A stretch of 64,000 nt of DNA, from the NCBI RefSeq assembly GCF_035582795.1, contig NC_134370.1, positions 32,351,501 through 32,415,500 of the forward strand. The letters are read 5' to 3'. Both the position numbers and the translations under genes were made by a program. The notes under the pieces are model-generated. The model saw nothing but the letters and a program-made list of their open reading frames with translations. It was not told the DNA's origin and searched no databases. Of this stretch, positions 51,203 through 64,000 are shown piece by piece. Positions within the stretch are counted from its first letter, which is position 1. Each line of letters begins with the position of its first letter. Origin of the DNA: Mycteria americana. Its lineage: Eukaryota; Chordata; Aves; Ciconiiformes; Ciconiidae.

Positions 51203-51238
51203 TCTAGACAAACTGTGTCCTCTAGACAAACTGTGTCC
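51203..51238 (+). repeat. Perfect 18-bp tandem duplication
   Basis: Two adjacent identical copies of tctagacaaactgtgtcc within GRID1 intron 2. The lack of divergence suggests a recent event. Confidence 0.95.
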
Positions 51239-54200
51239 TCAGCCACGAGTTAGCGCACCCATTAAATATGTTACAGTGCTTCGGCAGCCATTGGGGTCTT
51301 GCCTTGCCTCTAGATGGGTACTCACAAAGTCAGCTGCGCAGGCAAGCAGAAGTGCTGTTGTCAGGCGTGATTAGAGCCAGCCTTCTTAAAGCAGGTGGCT
51401 GGGGTCATCTTTCCTTCCCTTCTCTGCCCGTGGCAGTGGCACTGGTGTGGCAAGACTGAGTCACAAATGGGTTTCTAAAGGCTTAATGCCTTGTCATATG
51501 TTGAGGGCAGTTTACATTTTTGTGACCACGGCGTGTCCTCTTTGCTTTTACACCATTGCTTAAAAATAAAACATAATGTCAGCTAAAACTCAGAGTCATC
51601 TGGGCAATGCAATGACTGGTGATACCTGATTCTTTTTGAATCAAATCTGCAATCCTAGTTCTCAAAAGGCATTTTGCTGTCTTTCATTAGATTTTTTTGC
51701 AGTAACCTAATATTTATCTCAGGAAGGGCTTCCTTCTGTTATCCATTTGGTTTGTTCTGTCTTATTGCCAAGTTGAGGACCATACAGTTGTAGCCGGTAT
51801 CTTTATGCCTGGGGTTCTTCACTAAAACTCACTCTCACTAAAACAGTTTCTCAAAGGCATCTAGCTGGTGAGACATATACTTTCCCGTCTGTGGTTGTCC
51901 TTTTCAGAGCCACCTCCTCACTTCCAGCCGTGCCCCATTTTATATGGACAGCAGATTCACTAGGAAGTAGAATGATGAGGTTTGTAAATGTAAATTATTT
52001 CTCTGAATTCTGATGTCTTTTTTACCTGCCTTCTCTTGTTTGGCAGCATGGTGTTCCCCCCGTACTCCCCTCTTCCCTGCCACTGCTCAATGCAATAGAT
52101 TTTATGAACATGCTTTTTGTGATTTGCTGGATTATTCTATTTCCACTGCATTTTAATCATCATGATGACAACATCTGTTGGCAGCAGTACACAGATGTTT
52201 TTTCAGAGCATATTCTAAGGTTTGTAAATGGTTGCTATATCTACATGAGAAAACTAAGGTTTTGTCTTTTCTATTTACATTAAAAGAAGTGGAACTGCAT
52301 TATGGAAATGAAATGTGGGTCTCTGGGAGACTTTTACCTCCTTCTGGTGACCGCCAGTGGAAACCTTTAAGTTTCATGCAGCTTCCTCTCTGTTACCTGC
52401 TGCAGTGAGCCTGGGGTTTGTATTACAGAATTAAGTCTGTCATTCTGCTTTCACTGATATGACGGGTAATCTTCCTCTCTTTTTTGTTTTATTTTAGATT
52501 TTAACCTTTAAAGCTGTGTGTATCTGACATTATAAGGAAATGGAGAACACACATGGACAAGAAGCCAGAGGTGCTCCTCGAGAGCATCACAGTAGCTCTA
52601 AAGAATGGTAAAATATCAGGAATGTAAAAAAATAATTACAACAGTGGTCAGTTATATTTGCTATAGTGCATTCCGGCAATGCTGGCAGTTACATGCAGTC
52701 AGGCTAAAATTGTAACTTGATCAAAAAATACTTCATAAAATGTCCATGAACTAGAAGGCAGATTATGTATTGTCATAATTTTAATACCTTTTTATTTTCT
52801 GTCTTGTGCTAATTATCTTCAGAAACGTCCTTTAGGCAGCTCAACATGCAGAAAAGCACCTGATGGGTATGCAAGAAATAGTTTGTTGATCGAAGATGGG
52901 AGTTCACATCCTGCACTCATGGTGGCAATGGGGCTCTAAACTGGATTTTGCTAATCCTGCTAGCTGGTCTTTTATTGTTGCTGGCCTCTAGGGAGACTAT
53001 TTGTAAACTGGGGTCTTGTCTCTTGCCCTGAGAAGTCATGGGTGGTTGTGTTAAGTCAGTGGAAGTGGCACATCTCCTATAAGAGGAAGGCTCAGAGCAG
53101 GACGTGTGTGATGTTTTGGCTCTGAAATTTATTTTCTCAGAAAAAGAAATGAATAAGCTGTTACGTGGAGTAATTAATAGGGAAATAAATTATTTGGGAT
53201 CTCTCGTGTTTGTAAAAAGAGAAAATGTGCTTTAAAATATTGATGTTCTTTTGGGCTTGCAGGGGAGAAAAGCTTACAGTCTGTAACTTGTGACAGACTT
53301 ATAATGTATAAAGTTGGGTTTATTTTATTTTTTCAGAAATAGTACTGTTTTTGCCCAAGGGTATAGTTTACCCCTGTACAAAACCTGTACATGGAGTGTA
53401 AGTTAACTGTAAAATTCATACACTGTAAAATGCAGCACATGAGACCGGAGAACTACTGTACAAGGCCCTAGAGAAAAATGTGTATCATACATACACACAA
53501 CACTTTACCTAGTTAAATTCAAGTTAAACCCAGTCACAAGATGATCAAGGGACAGGCAGAAAAAGGAGCAAGCCTGCGTCACTCAGTTCACTTCCTGGGA
53601 CAATTCCGTGAACTAATAAGCTTGAAGGTTGAAAGGCTCTGAGGTTGAAGAAGAAATAAGAAGAGTTTCTTTGAATGTAGAACAGCATAGTGACAGCTGG
53701 AAAGGCTCTGTTGGCTTCAGTGCTCCTGGAAAGTGCCTTAAGGCAAAATGAAGGCTTGTGTCAATTTGCCGTTTAAATCTGTTCCCAACTACTTTGTTAG
53801 TGAGGTGTATTGGACTTAGGAAATACAAATAAATATATGGATTTAGAAAGTTCTGTCTTTTAAAGATATACCTACATCTCTTCAGTGTTACTTTGAATGT
53901 ATGGTTTGCAAATAGCTTGTCAGATTATCAGATTAACTGGGAAATAGTCATAGGTCCTAGGGCCTTTTGGAAAATGCACTTTGAAGCTGAGAATTTTAAG
54001 TGGGATCTTCAAGACTTAGCATGTTATTACAATGTTAATAAATAGCTTGAGAATTGATAGAAAAACTCTTGTTACCGTTGATAAAATGCAAACCAGCTGA
54101 GGAAGCTGGTCTAAAGCTCAAATAAAAATGCATGAGGGAAAATGAAATAGCTCCTGAAAAAAGGTCTGTATATACGTGAAATTTGCAATTCTTTTTTTTT

Positions 54201-55925
54201 TTTTTTAATATTTCTGGTGATGTTATATTGATGTTTAAAAAAACCCCAAACTATGTCAAATTATTTTAGCTTTTGGCCAGAAAGTTTTCTAACAGATATG
54301 ACAAAATCATTATCTTCATGAAACCATAGAGACAGACAAATGCAGATATACTTTGGTTGTGGTCTCATAAATCTAATTTTAAAAAGTTCTTTGAGTTTCT
54401 TAATGAGAGGTTGTTAGTATGAAGTGTGTCTGTGTTCTTTCCAAAAGATTACCAGTTGCCTTTTTTTCCAGGGTATCCATATTTGCAAATAATGGCTCGC
54501 ATGGGAAAAGTGTGGCCATCAATGTAATAGAGTGTTCACAGCGCTTTAAAAAAGTGTGCCTGCAATGCATTCATCTGGAATAATACTGAGATTTAAACTG
54601 AAGATGGGAAATATTTGCTGACAGGACTGGCCTCAAGGCATTCTTTTTCCTTGCTAAATGTTGATAAAATTGCTTGAAATGTTCTAAAGTATATTGAAGG
54701 TTGTCTCAAGATGGACATATTAGCTTAAAAAAGGATTATTCCATTCTCACCATAATTTTATTCTCTTTTTGATGAGATTTTACAGGAAACTTATTTTGTC
54801 TCTTTTTCTATAGAAAAATATTAATATAGGAAGTAAACTTGTTGAGAGTATTAGTTATCTTGATACAGAGAAAGGAGAGTTGATTTTCTGAATGCTGGTC
54901 CTGGATTAAGTTTTAAATTGTGGAAGTTTGACTCTAACTCTGGTTGCTAGTGAATGAGAATTACCAGGTGAAGAGAAATGGGACTCCCAATGCAGTTTCT
55001 CATGTGCTTGCCAAGCTCTGATGTGCATAGCATAGTAAGGAAGACAAAAGTTTATGTTTGTGACCTCTGTAGGTGTCCATGGGATTGGAGTTCCTCTTCC
55101 CAGTGCTCATGTAGTGTTACCACATACTTCATGCCTCCTTCTGACCTGTCCGTAGGGCCCAAGAAGCTCTTGAAGTGTAGCTTAAGGTACATGGTAGTCT
55201 TTTGCTTCATCCCTTATTTCCTTCCCTCCCTTCTCTTCGCTGGCATCCTTTGATCACCCAAAGTACCAGACTGGCCAAAGGTAGCAATGAGATGTTTGGT
55301 ATATTAGGCTGATACACCTATTATTGGTTAATTCTGTTATTGCTAAACTGCATTTGCTTAAACCAGAAATGGGTTGAACTAGATGTGGACTTGTGAGGGA
55401 ACTTTTCTCCTGGTGAGATAAGTGGGGACCTGCTACTTACTTAATTTTTATTCTCTGTGCTATGTGGGTTATGATCCAAGTCTCAGGATTTTCTGAACTA
55501 TTTGACATAACACATTTCTTGATATTGTTGGGGCCAGCATGATGGCTTGAATTTCCTCTGCTCTCCTCTTGAGTTGCATTGTAGTTCTGGCCTTTGGCCT
55601 CTTACTGTAGACTTTGGGATGGCTGTAGGCCAGTTGTTTTCAAGTTTTTTTCAATTTCTATGCCTCTGGAAAAGTTCCTGTGAGGGGTGATAGTTTAAAT
55701 CTACTGACAACAGACTTGATTTTTTAACATTTTTTTTATTGCCTAGATTAGTCTGTGAACCACAGGTTGAAACCAATGGTAGAAGATTTAGGAAATAATC
55801 TTTGGTGGTCACAGGACTGATGTGGTCTTGACCCCTTGATTGTATTTTCCTGTGATTGCAGAGAATTGGAGTCAGTGACCCAGATGAGTCTTCCAGCTTT
55901 GTCCCCCAGATGTGGAGCATAAGTA

Positions 55926-55982
55926 TAGAATCATAGAATCATTTAGGTTGGAAAAGACCCTTAAGATCATCGAGTCCAACCA
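55926..55982 (-). mobile_element. CR1 LINE 3'-end fragment
   Basis: The + strand reads tagaatcatagaatcattt, then ggttggaaaagaccc and gatcatcgagtccaacc. This is the reverse complement of the conserved CR1 3' end, including the ATTCTATGATTCTA tail repeats. Only about 57 bp are recognisable, so it is a heavily 5'-truncated dead copy with no coding capacity. The lineage-typical form of the motif suggests a bird. A 9-bp perfect hairpin (55986-56009, loop atgctc) lies a few bases downstream. Confidence 0.9.
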
Positions 55983-58900
55983 TAAAATGACAGTATGCTC
56001 ACTGTCATTAACCTCATGCTTATGTTTATTTTCCTTAAAATGGTCTGTTAAATCTTTATTTTGAAGTACTGAGGGTTTGTCTTATCATTAGCCAACTACA
56101 AAGACTAGAAAAATTGACTGATGTTCTTGAATGACAAGCCATTATCTAAGTGCTGACAACCAGATGAACAACCCCCTTGAATTTGCTAGTCTCAGTTGTT
56201 TTCTGTAGGGAAATACAATGTGAAGGAGGAGAACCCTAGGTCTTTGGAGGTATAAGCCTCAGAGTTATAAAATGAACATGGGAATTTGGGACATTTGACA
56301 ACCATAAGCTCAGATCTTGTCCTGTTTGCCAAGCATGACTGTTCCACTTCTATAATGCAGACTTGAAATCTTTAATAGCTGTACTTCAGTGCTTGTAAAC
56401 TAGTAAGTGATTATTTCATCTTCTGTTTATACCATTCATCAAAGCAGTCTGGGCTGACAAGGCCTGGAAAATTCTCAAGGGTTTTGCTGCTGTTAATGCA
56501 GCGTGCTACAATGGGACCTCTCTTGTACAACAATGTCACTGAGTACTTCTAATATCGTAGTCTATATTGGCACTAACTCATTGAATCATAGGAGTTGCAT
56601 ATTCCTACCCATCTGCCTCATTTGAACTGATTGCAACAAATTCCTTGGAAGTTCTTCCTTCTGTATATTGTATGTGAACTTTTGAAGTTGATTATGTTTG
56701 TTGCCATTAATAGCATATAGTAGCTATTTGATGATTTGTAAAAAATCAGGCCATTTACTTAAAATAAAAAATAGAAAGGATTATTTCTGTGAGGATTTTG
56801 AGGAACTTAACTTTTTTTCAGAAATATGAATAAATCTCTCCAAGAAACCATTGTATGCGGTAATGTTTTACTGCTCTAATTTATTAAATTTATTAAATAC
56901 TTCTGTAGCCTTCTTCAATTCATAGAAGCTTAGTACGAGGACCACAACCTGCTTTCTTTCTGTTCATAGAGATCTGAAAGCATAACCTTATAACTATCGA
57001 TAACCATGTGAACTTTTGCCTGGCTTAATCCTCAGACACATTACAGCTGAGGTTCTAGACCACATGTAACCCCATGGCAACTCCTTGATTTTAAATAGTG
57101 CAAATCACAGTTATTTTTTTACAAGCAGGCTGAGAATTTGTGCATAGAGAAGCCTTCCAGGCCCATATACATTTAGACCTGACCTGCGACCAATTCAGTG
57201 TAAGTACTGTGAACATGAACCAGATCCAGTCCTAGGGATACCTATAGGTACAGGATGCAAGCTTTATCTCCTCTAGCCTGCCATGTGTAGTAGAGCTTGG
57301 CATACACATGAGAATCTGCTTTCGGATGCATTTCTTTTCTTCTTTCCTTCCAAGTTAGCTTGGCTCTTCAGCCTCAGTGAGTGGGCATCTTATACAACAA
57401 AGCAATTAAATTGGTATATTGCTTATGCTTATTGCAGTCACTTGAAATCTTTTGCAGGTATTTGTGAAATATGATACTTGATCCTTCCACAGGCAGATCC
57501 TGCACATGGGAGGAACTTCTCAATGCATGGGATTAAAGGCAGGATAGCTCAAGGCACATGCAAAACAGGTAGATCTGGGGCAAGTGACAGTAAGTATAGC
57601 ATCAGCTTTAGTTCTAGTGATGAATTTGCCTGCTCTGTGAGGCTTGCCAGCATTGCTGCTGCCCCATGAGAAGGGCTGGGACTTGGGAAAGGCAGCTGTT
57701 GCTGGGGGCAGGGAAGCAGCACCACTCCTCGTATTTTCCATTGTGTCCCAACAGACATCAGGAATAATAGGATCCACTCACCTGAGTGCACCACTGGGAC
57801 TTCACCTGTGGTTTGTCCCTTCATATTTATTTCCTATGGCAGAAGCAGCCTGGACTTGGCCAGAAAAAACCTCTTATCCTTGTGGCATCAAAATTCAGTT
57901 CTGCCTAAACTGCTGAGATGATGTGAGCTGTCTCTGCTTAACAGTCTGTACAATACATTGTCTGCTTTGCCTGTGTGGGAACTAGTCCGTATTTCTGACA
58001 GGTACAGCCAATGGGAAAATAATTTCAAAGACAGAGCTGCATCATGAGCGAAGTTGAAGGAATACTGAGTGTTCTCAAAGTTACACCCCTTTAGCTCAGA
58101 CACAGGCGATCGTCTCACAGGTGATGATGGCATGCTTAGCTGGCTAGAGAAAGGCAACCAGGACTGTCACTGAAGTGACTGCTTCCAGCTGTCGTGAGTC
58201 ACAGCAGACTTGACTGCTCTGTAAAGACTTGAAGTGGTTCGTTTCTAAGAGAAAGAACTGCAGTCTGATATATGCTATTCAACATAGGCACGAAAATAAA
58301 GACTATACTGGAGGAAGTTATTTGTTGAAAATTATTCAGTTGCCTCTAGAAGAAATAGGCAATAAATCTGCTTGACTGTCTTCATTAAACCCAAAAGCAT
58401 CTGTTGCAACCCTTGTTATGGTAACTGGAGTAGGTATTAAGTCTGACTGTCAAAGTTATAGAAAACATAGCTTTAAAAATTCATTGCCTGTTTTATTAGT
58501 CGTTGGCAAATAATTCCTAAAAAGAGGCTTTAAAGGGTCTGATCTGTGGAGTTCAGAGTTCTCAAAGTCTTAATTTGGGTTTGAGAGTATCTAGCTCTTT
58601 CAAGGAGAGTCTGTTAGCAGATTTACGATCAGTATCAGATATTTTTCTAAGCTCATAGCCGACTATTACACAGAAATGAGCAAGAGCTAGCCAAGTATGG
58701 ATGATGGGAGAATGAAAACAGAAAATTCCCTACAAGGGTCTTCCAGGCCCTGGTGCCAGCCATGCAAATGGAGCTTGGTGTCCCTTCTTAGGAATATCCT
58801 TAAACTGTAGCAAGAGAAAGGGTCTACTTCCTCCAAAATGCCACACTGCATTTACTAATTTAGTGTTGCTTCAGAAAGTGAATCTAGAAACAGATATGGC

Positions 58901-59689
58901 AAGAGATATGGCAGAGCTGTAGCTGCCGTTACTGGATAGTACAAAACATACAGAAGATAAGAGTTCTGAGCCTATAATTTTTTAATACACAAAAATGGCT
59001 GCATGTAGCACAGAATGTATTCCGTAGTGGATTAGCGATCCATCATTAGTTTTTAAGCACTTTCAGCAGCAAAATATGAGACTGGTTCTTTGAAAAGGCA
59101 TCTTTGCTCCTTTATAATTCTTCTGAGAAAATGTAAAACAGAAAATGCAAACAAAATTAACCCTCTAACTGTTTTTTAAAAATTCATTCCATGAGATTTG
59201 AAACAGCAGTTGGAAAAATCTTTTATTTCATCTTTGTTTTTTTGAAAGCCAAATAGAATGCAGTTTTTCTGTTACAGACTTCTTATTAAAAAAAAGATTC
59301 CTCCCTCAGAATGTGTAATTTTTGGTGACAGTGATGCTTTCTGTTACCTCTACCCAAATAAAATCCAAGGAAACCCTTGCCGTCAGTGCAGATTCTTCTT
59401 GTGGTAAGGAATATTGTTGGTCTGAAAACTAAGTAGCTCATCAGGCTTGGGCAGTGGCAGTCCGTAGAGAGAACCACTGTGTTTTCTTACCCTCTGTAGT
59501 TCCCTTTGTTTCATAGCTTGAAAATATTTGGAAGAAACCCCTAACTAAAATAATCTCCAGGGAACTGTATGTGCTTTTAGCGGAACTAGATATCTGACAA
59601 CAAAGCATCACTGTATTTTAGAAGACTTAAAAACAAATGGAAAATATGTGACTTTTACCTAAAAGATTTAGTGGGCTTTGCCTTCCCTG

Positions 59690-59930
59690 TAGACAATGGT
59701 TGCTAGGTCCAGGGCTCGATGAGGGCACCCAGTGCTGTCCCACCGCCGCAGAACTGCCTTGCACCCGGCTGGTGCTCCTGCTTCTGCGCAGGCACTCTTC
59801 GTGGGAAGGCGGCAGAAGAGTGGTGCAGCTGGGTCTGCTGCCTGGGCAGCCGGCTGGGGGCTGCTGAGGCTTGCAGACAGGCAGTCTTCAGCCATCTCTG
59901 GCCTGACTCTGTGGGCTAGTCACAAAAGGT
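59690..59930. other. GC-rich patch in intron 2
   Basis: About 240 bp with raised GC and several CpGs in otherwise AT-rich intronic DNA. It contains accgccgcagaac, gaaggcggcagaag and repeated ggctg/gctg words. Overlapping open frames on both strands follow from composition. It could be an enhancer-like or methylation-free patch. Confidence 0.3.
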
Positions 59931-62900
59931 ACCTAACAAACTGTCCTTGGGACTTTTTTATCTAATGAGGGGGCAGGATATTTTGGGTTGCTCACGACCG
60001 ATCGTCTGGTCTCTTTCTCGAGAACTGTTACTGGAGTCTGTGTATGTGGACAAAATTTCCTTTTAACTTCAGCAAGGAAGGTACCAACGGAGGCAAGAAA
60101 AGTCCTGAAAGCTGGAACTTGAACCAATCAATTGGCCTGTATTTCTCCCATTTCTGTGAAATTCATATATATGTGTATATAAAATAGCTGCTCACCATTA
60201 GGCAGGTTATGTACATATTAGGGAACACTTCCTTTTCTTTCTGGGAGCCTTTTTCTGCATTCCCAGCTGTGGTAAGCAATACACAGAGAAGGATGTTATT
60301 GTTATGTTAGGATAGAGTCACTGTTCTTAGAACTGGTCTTTATTTTCTACTGTCTCTTATGAGATTTAAACCTGTTGTTTTCATGCAATTTTCTTTTTTT
60401 CAGTAAGATTTTTCATATCTTTTTTTCACTAAAAGATATGTCTTGTTTTACGCTAAAACCGTCCTTCATCGGAATGTCTTCACGAAATCCTTGCAGTTAG
60501 GACAGGCTGCTCGCAGCCCCTGCAGGGCATTGAACAGTAGTTTCTTGACCCCTCTGGTATCTCCCCTGCAGGCGCAGCCTCTGCCAGGCTGGTCTTGTGC
60601 TCTAGATGACCCAGCCGTCAGCTCCCCAGGCACAAGGTCCCCGCAGCACTTGCTGACACATAACCTTGTGTTTGTGTTTGCACTGAACTCTTCAGTCAGG
60701 TACTTAAATAACCATCTCAGTGTCCTTATTTCTCACAGAATATTGAACCCTCCATTTAATATCTCCTTTCATAAGGAAGGACTCAACACAAGCTTTAACA
60801 CTACTTGAATCCCATTAAGAATTGCTGTGATACCTAACAATATGTGTCTTGTAACTTGCTATAAAGACTGTTCCTGATGATTTGGTGCAACAGAAGGAAC
60901 GCATATTTCCATTGAAAGTGCTTTTCTTCTTGCCGTTTGTTCAGCCAAATGCTTCAGAAATAGCGATGGTGCTTGGGTTTACCTTTGCAAGCCTGAGTCT
61001 TTTGATACTGAACATTTCCTGTTCAGAAATGACTAATTAGCTAGAGGCTCAGAATAAAATAAGGAGGTGTGAAATATGGTAAGAATATCTAGGGAGGTTG
61101 CTGTGTACCTGCACTGTGTGTTTGATTAGGGAACACTTTTAAAGCATGGGAAACAGAGAGGCTGTCATTCTTACCTCTAACGGGAGGCCTCGGAGATGGA
61201 GCTGTTAACTGCTCTAGAGAAGGCACGGTGGATTTCCCTTTCGAAATAGTCTTGAGAGATAATGCTCCTTCCCCAGATCCCTGGTGACATGAAGGGCTCA
61301 GGAGTGTGTGTCTGACTTACAGCCCCTCAAAGCCTTCTTATCCAGGGGAAATCTTTCCAGGAGTCTCCATAAAGATACTTGAAAAGAAAAGGAGATCGCT
61401 GCTTGCACCGGCCTGTAAGATCTCATAAAAAGGAAAAGCTTTGCAGAGTAGAGGATTTATCCTTTTCTTCATATACCCCCTAATGACTGAAATTGGTAAA
61501 AAAGCCCAAACTATAGCCTGTCACACAGCAAAGGAGGAGAACTTGGGTTAGACAAAGTTTTTAGCTTGATATAAACCTTCTTTGTGTTTTGTATAATAGC
61601 TGTGTGTCACTGTGAAGGACTCTAAAAGGGCTTTTATCAAGAAGGATTTAGATGAACACTGAAAGGCAAGGTGATACTAGTACTGACTTGTTTCACATGT
61701 AGTCTTTGTCATTTTAGCAAAGTCAAAGTTTCTTATAGCCTGGATGTTTCAGAGAGGCAGATAGGTACATGTAAAGGCATTGACTGTTCAGGATGGTTAT
61801 AAGTTTCAGGCTTGTCAAGCAGAGTTTAAAAATCTCAGTCTTTATTTGAAGTAGGAAAAAAGGTAGACGCTTTCCAGTAAATCTGTATTTTCTTAAACAG
61901 AAATATTTTAGCTATTCTAGACCATTTTCTTGTCTATCACTGTATAGATACTGATATGGTTGCTCTGTAATAATATAATCTTTCTGCTCTACCTACTTGT
62001 GAGGAGCATTGTGAGAATTAATTAACAAGTCCTGATAAGAATATTCAGCACACTCTTAAGTATTTTATTCAGAGATATCTTGCCTTCATTACAAGAACTG
62101 GCAGTGCTTTTCTCCATTTGCATTAGAATAAAAGGTCAGGAAGCAGCGTTGCAGCGTTTGACCTGAGGGATATGTTTTCAGATGGTGGAGGTGGGGTGGC
62201 TGGCTCCACCACTTACGTGAGAGAGTCTCTGAAATTGCTGTTTTAATTGCCTTTCGATGGGTTTGCACCAAAAGTTTTCCGAGTTAGCTGTCCCTCCCCT
62301 ACTGGTGTCAGGCTTTGCCTCTGAAAGAGAAGTTGACAGCATGTCTTGTGAGTCACCAAATTAAATAGAAAACTGGCAAGGTCCTGTTGAAGCTGCAACC
62401 ACTTGGCTGCATAGCGGTACCTATTTTGAGAATGTTTTCAACTTTGTCTGAGGCTTTATGCAGAGCAATCAGTAATACTTAATTAGTTGATTAATCACAA
62501 AAAATAGCAGGACTTCAGCGCATGTGGATCACTTTTACTTAAAATAAGTCTCAGCTTTCCTATTAAGTGTCCTTGGCCTATTAACTATCCTTGGTCTTAC
62601 CATTTTTTTTTCCTGGCTTTTCTTCAGTTCCCTGAGATCAGCTACAATGTTTAGAAGGTCTTTCTTCATTGGAAAGCTTACTAAGTGCCAGAGGAGGCAG
62701 GCTCTTGCATGGAAGGAATTTGTATGATATTGATAAAGGTCTGTTATTTTGTAAATCTTGAGAATGGCAGTATCCTGTCATTTGATGAAAACTCCCTGGC
62801 CAAGTCCATCAAGCCTTTCAATTCTTTTATATCACCTTTCCCAGTCCTTCCTGTTGTCCCTTTGTTTTACGTCTGTCCTGAGAGAGCTATGTCAAGGCAT

Positions 62901-64000
62901 GGTTTGGCCCTTGGTATGTGCCTGTAATTTTCTAAAGGAAAATAAATGAAGACTGCACCATTTGTGTTTAACTTTTAGACTGATCTTCATTTGCTATGTA
63001 TCTTTGATAGCTGCCAGAATGCATTTCCAGCTTCCTTAAAGGTTGAGTTTATCTCCCTTCAGATCTCATTTATGTTCTGCAACTTTACTGCCCTAGGAAG
63101 CAAATCTATATATTTCTTCATCATGTTATTGTTTTTTCTTTTACAAACATAATCTCTTCTATTTTCTCCCTTTTCTGGAGGTATGGATAACAGCAGTTTT
63201 CCAAAACACTTGCTTTGTATTCCGTAAATCACTGCACCACAAACAAGTTCTCTTTTTGGATGTATTGGTGTCTCTTTGGTCCCTCTTAGTCTTTTCATCA
63301 CACATTCCTGCATCATGAAGTGCTTTCTTCAGGCTCATCTATTTCCTTCCCTACCAATCCAGACTTTACTAATTTTTTTCTCATCTGTCCCTTTCCTTTT
63401 CCTTGTCTGCCTTTACTTTTGGGCCTCCCTTCTCTTCTATTTCTTCTACCAGTGCAGCCAGTGCAGCCACAGTCATCAAATGTTTGTGATGTAGGATGTC
63501 TGTTGCTTTAGTACTTTCAGAAAGCTTTTGTGAAAAGAAAAAGAAGGCAAAACTGCACCTTGCTTAGAGGTGAGGGAGGCCAAAGCGCAAGGGGTCCTTG
63601 CGCCAGAAGAAAATCCTGGTGTTCCTCACTCAGGAGAAATCTGAGGATTTCACCAGCGTGCAAACACTTCCTCCGCACCTTTCTGTTTTGCCCACATTCT
63701 TCTCAGACTGGAGGTACATAAATGTGGTTATGCGGCAAGTCAAAGCAGGAGCCGTGTAAACTGACTCGCACTGTTCAGGTCTCAAAAGCATTACATGTGC
63801 ATCTTTCCTACAGCACTCATGCTTTCGGATTTTATATACCCTCAACGCATATTTTCTCCCTCTCTATCTAGGCTGTATTTCCTGTTGACAGTGGAAGAAC
63901 TGATACATCTCATCCTTTAAGATTTTTTTTTTTCCCCTCTATGCATCAGCACAACTGGAACTCTAAAGGATACACTTCAAATGAGCACTGAATTCTTATA

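Larger units (their letters stand above)
40967..64000 (+). other. GRID1: GRID1 intron 2, 5' portion
   Basis: Sequence from the exon 2 donor to the window end. I found no stretch encoding the expected exon 3, so intron 2 is at least 23 kb long. Long early introns are usual for this gene in vertebrates. The first 700 bp are GC-rich, after which base composition drops abruptly near 41650 to AT-rich DNA. Contents that can be pointed to are a candidate alternative last exon (42071-42180), an exon-like GC-rich segment (47149-47267), an 18-bp tandem duplication (51203-51238), a CR1 fragment (55926-55982), a GC-rich patch (about 59690-59930) and homopolymer T tracts. Mammals carry a microRNA gene (miR-346) in a GRID1 intron; I saw no match to its mature sequence as I recall it. 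Confidence 0.85.

Noticed and set aside
40967..64000. A bird counterpart of the mammalian intronic microRNA miR-346
   Set aside because: No match to the mature sequence, as I recall it, was seen in this part of the intron.

Overview
This is vertebrate nuclear DNA, most likely from a bird. The only gene I can identify is the 5' end of GRID1 (glutamate receptor delta-1, GluD1), on the + strand. Two coding exons with consensus splice sites encode the signal peptide and the start of the amino-terminal domain. The bird assignment rests on a CR1 LINE 3'-end fragment of the avian type at about 55.93 kb and on how few interspersed repeats I can see. No bacterial, organellar or viral gene set is present.

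Layout. Positions 1 to about 36.9 kb are AT-rich, gene-poor DNA upstream of GRID1. I see no convincing coding exon of a neighbouring gene there. It holds a striking 83-bp near-perfect inverted repeat whose arms lie 1.03 kb apart (9043-9125 and 10156-10238), several small tandem duplications, homopolymer tracts (including 19 consecutive G at 3089-3107), and stretches that look like candidate conserved regulatory DNA. From about 36.9 to 41.65 kb is a large GC- and CpG-rich island holding the GRID1 promoter region, exon 1 (coding 38499-38577), the 2,233-bp intron 1, exon 2 (40811-40966) and the start of intron 2. An isolated AT-rich block sits inside the island at about 37918-37998. From 40967 to the end of the window is the 5' part of intron 2, AT-rich with one short CR1 fragment. 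It contains a possible alternative last exon (42071-42180) that would be in frame with exon 2, end in a stop, and is followed by a polyadenylation signal.

Together the window is a promoter plus the two first coding exons of a large neuronal gene, with long non-coding flanks. Long ORFs in the GC-rich island are by-products of low stop-codon density. The most interesting points are the templated-insertion-like inverted duplication, the candidate truncating last exon of GRID1, and the AT-rich block inside the CpG island. All homology statements are from memory of the families; no search was run.
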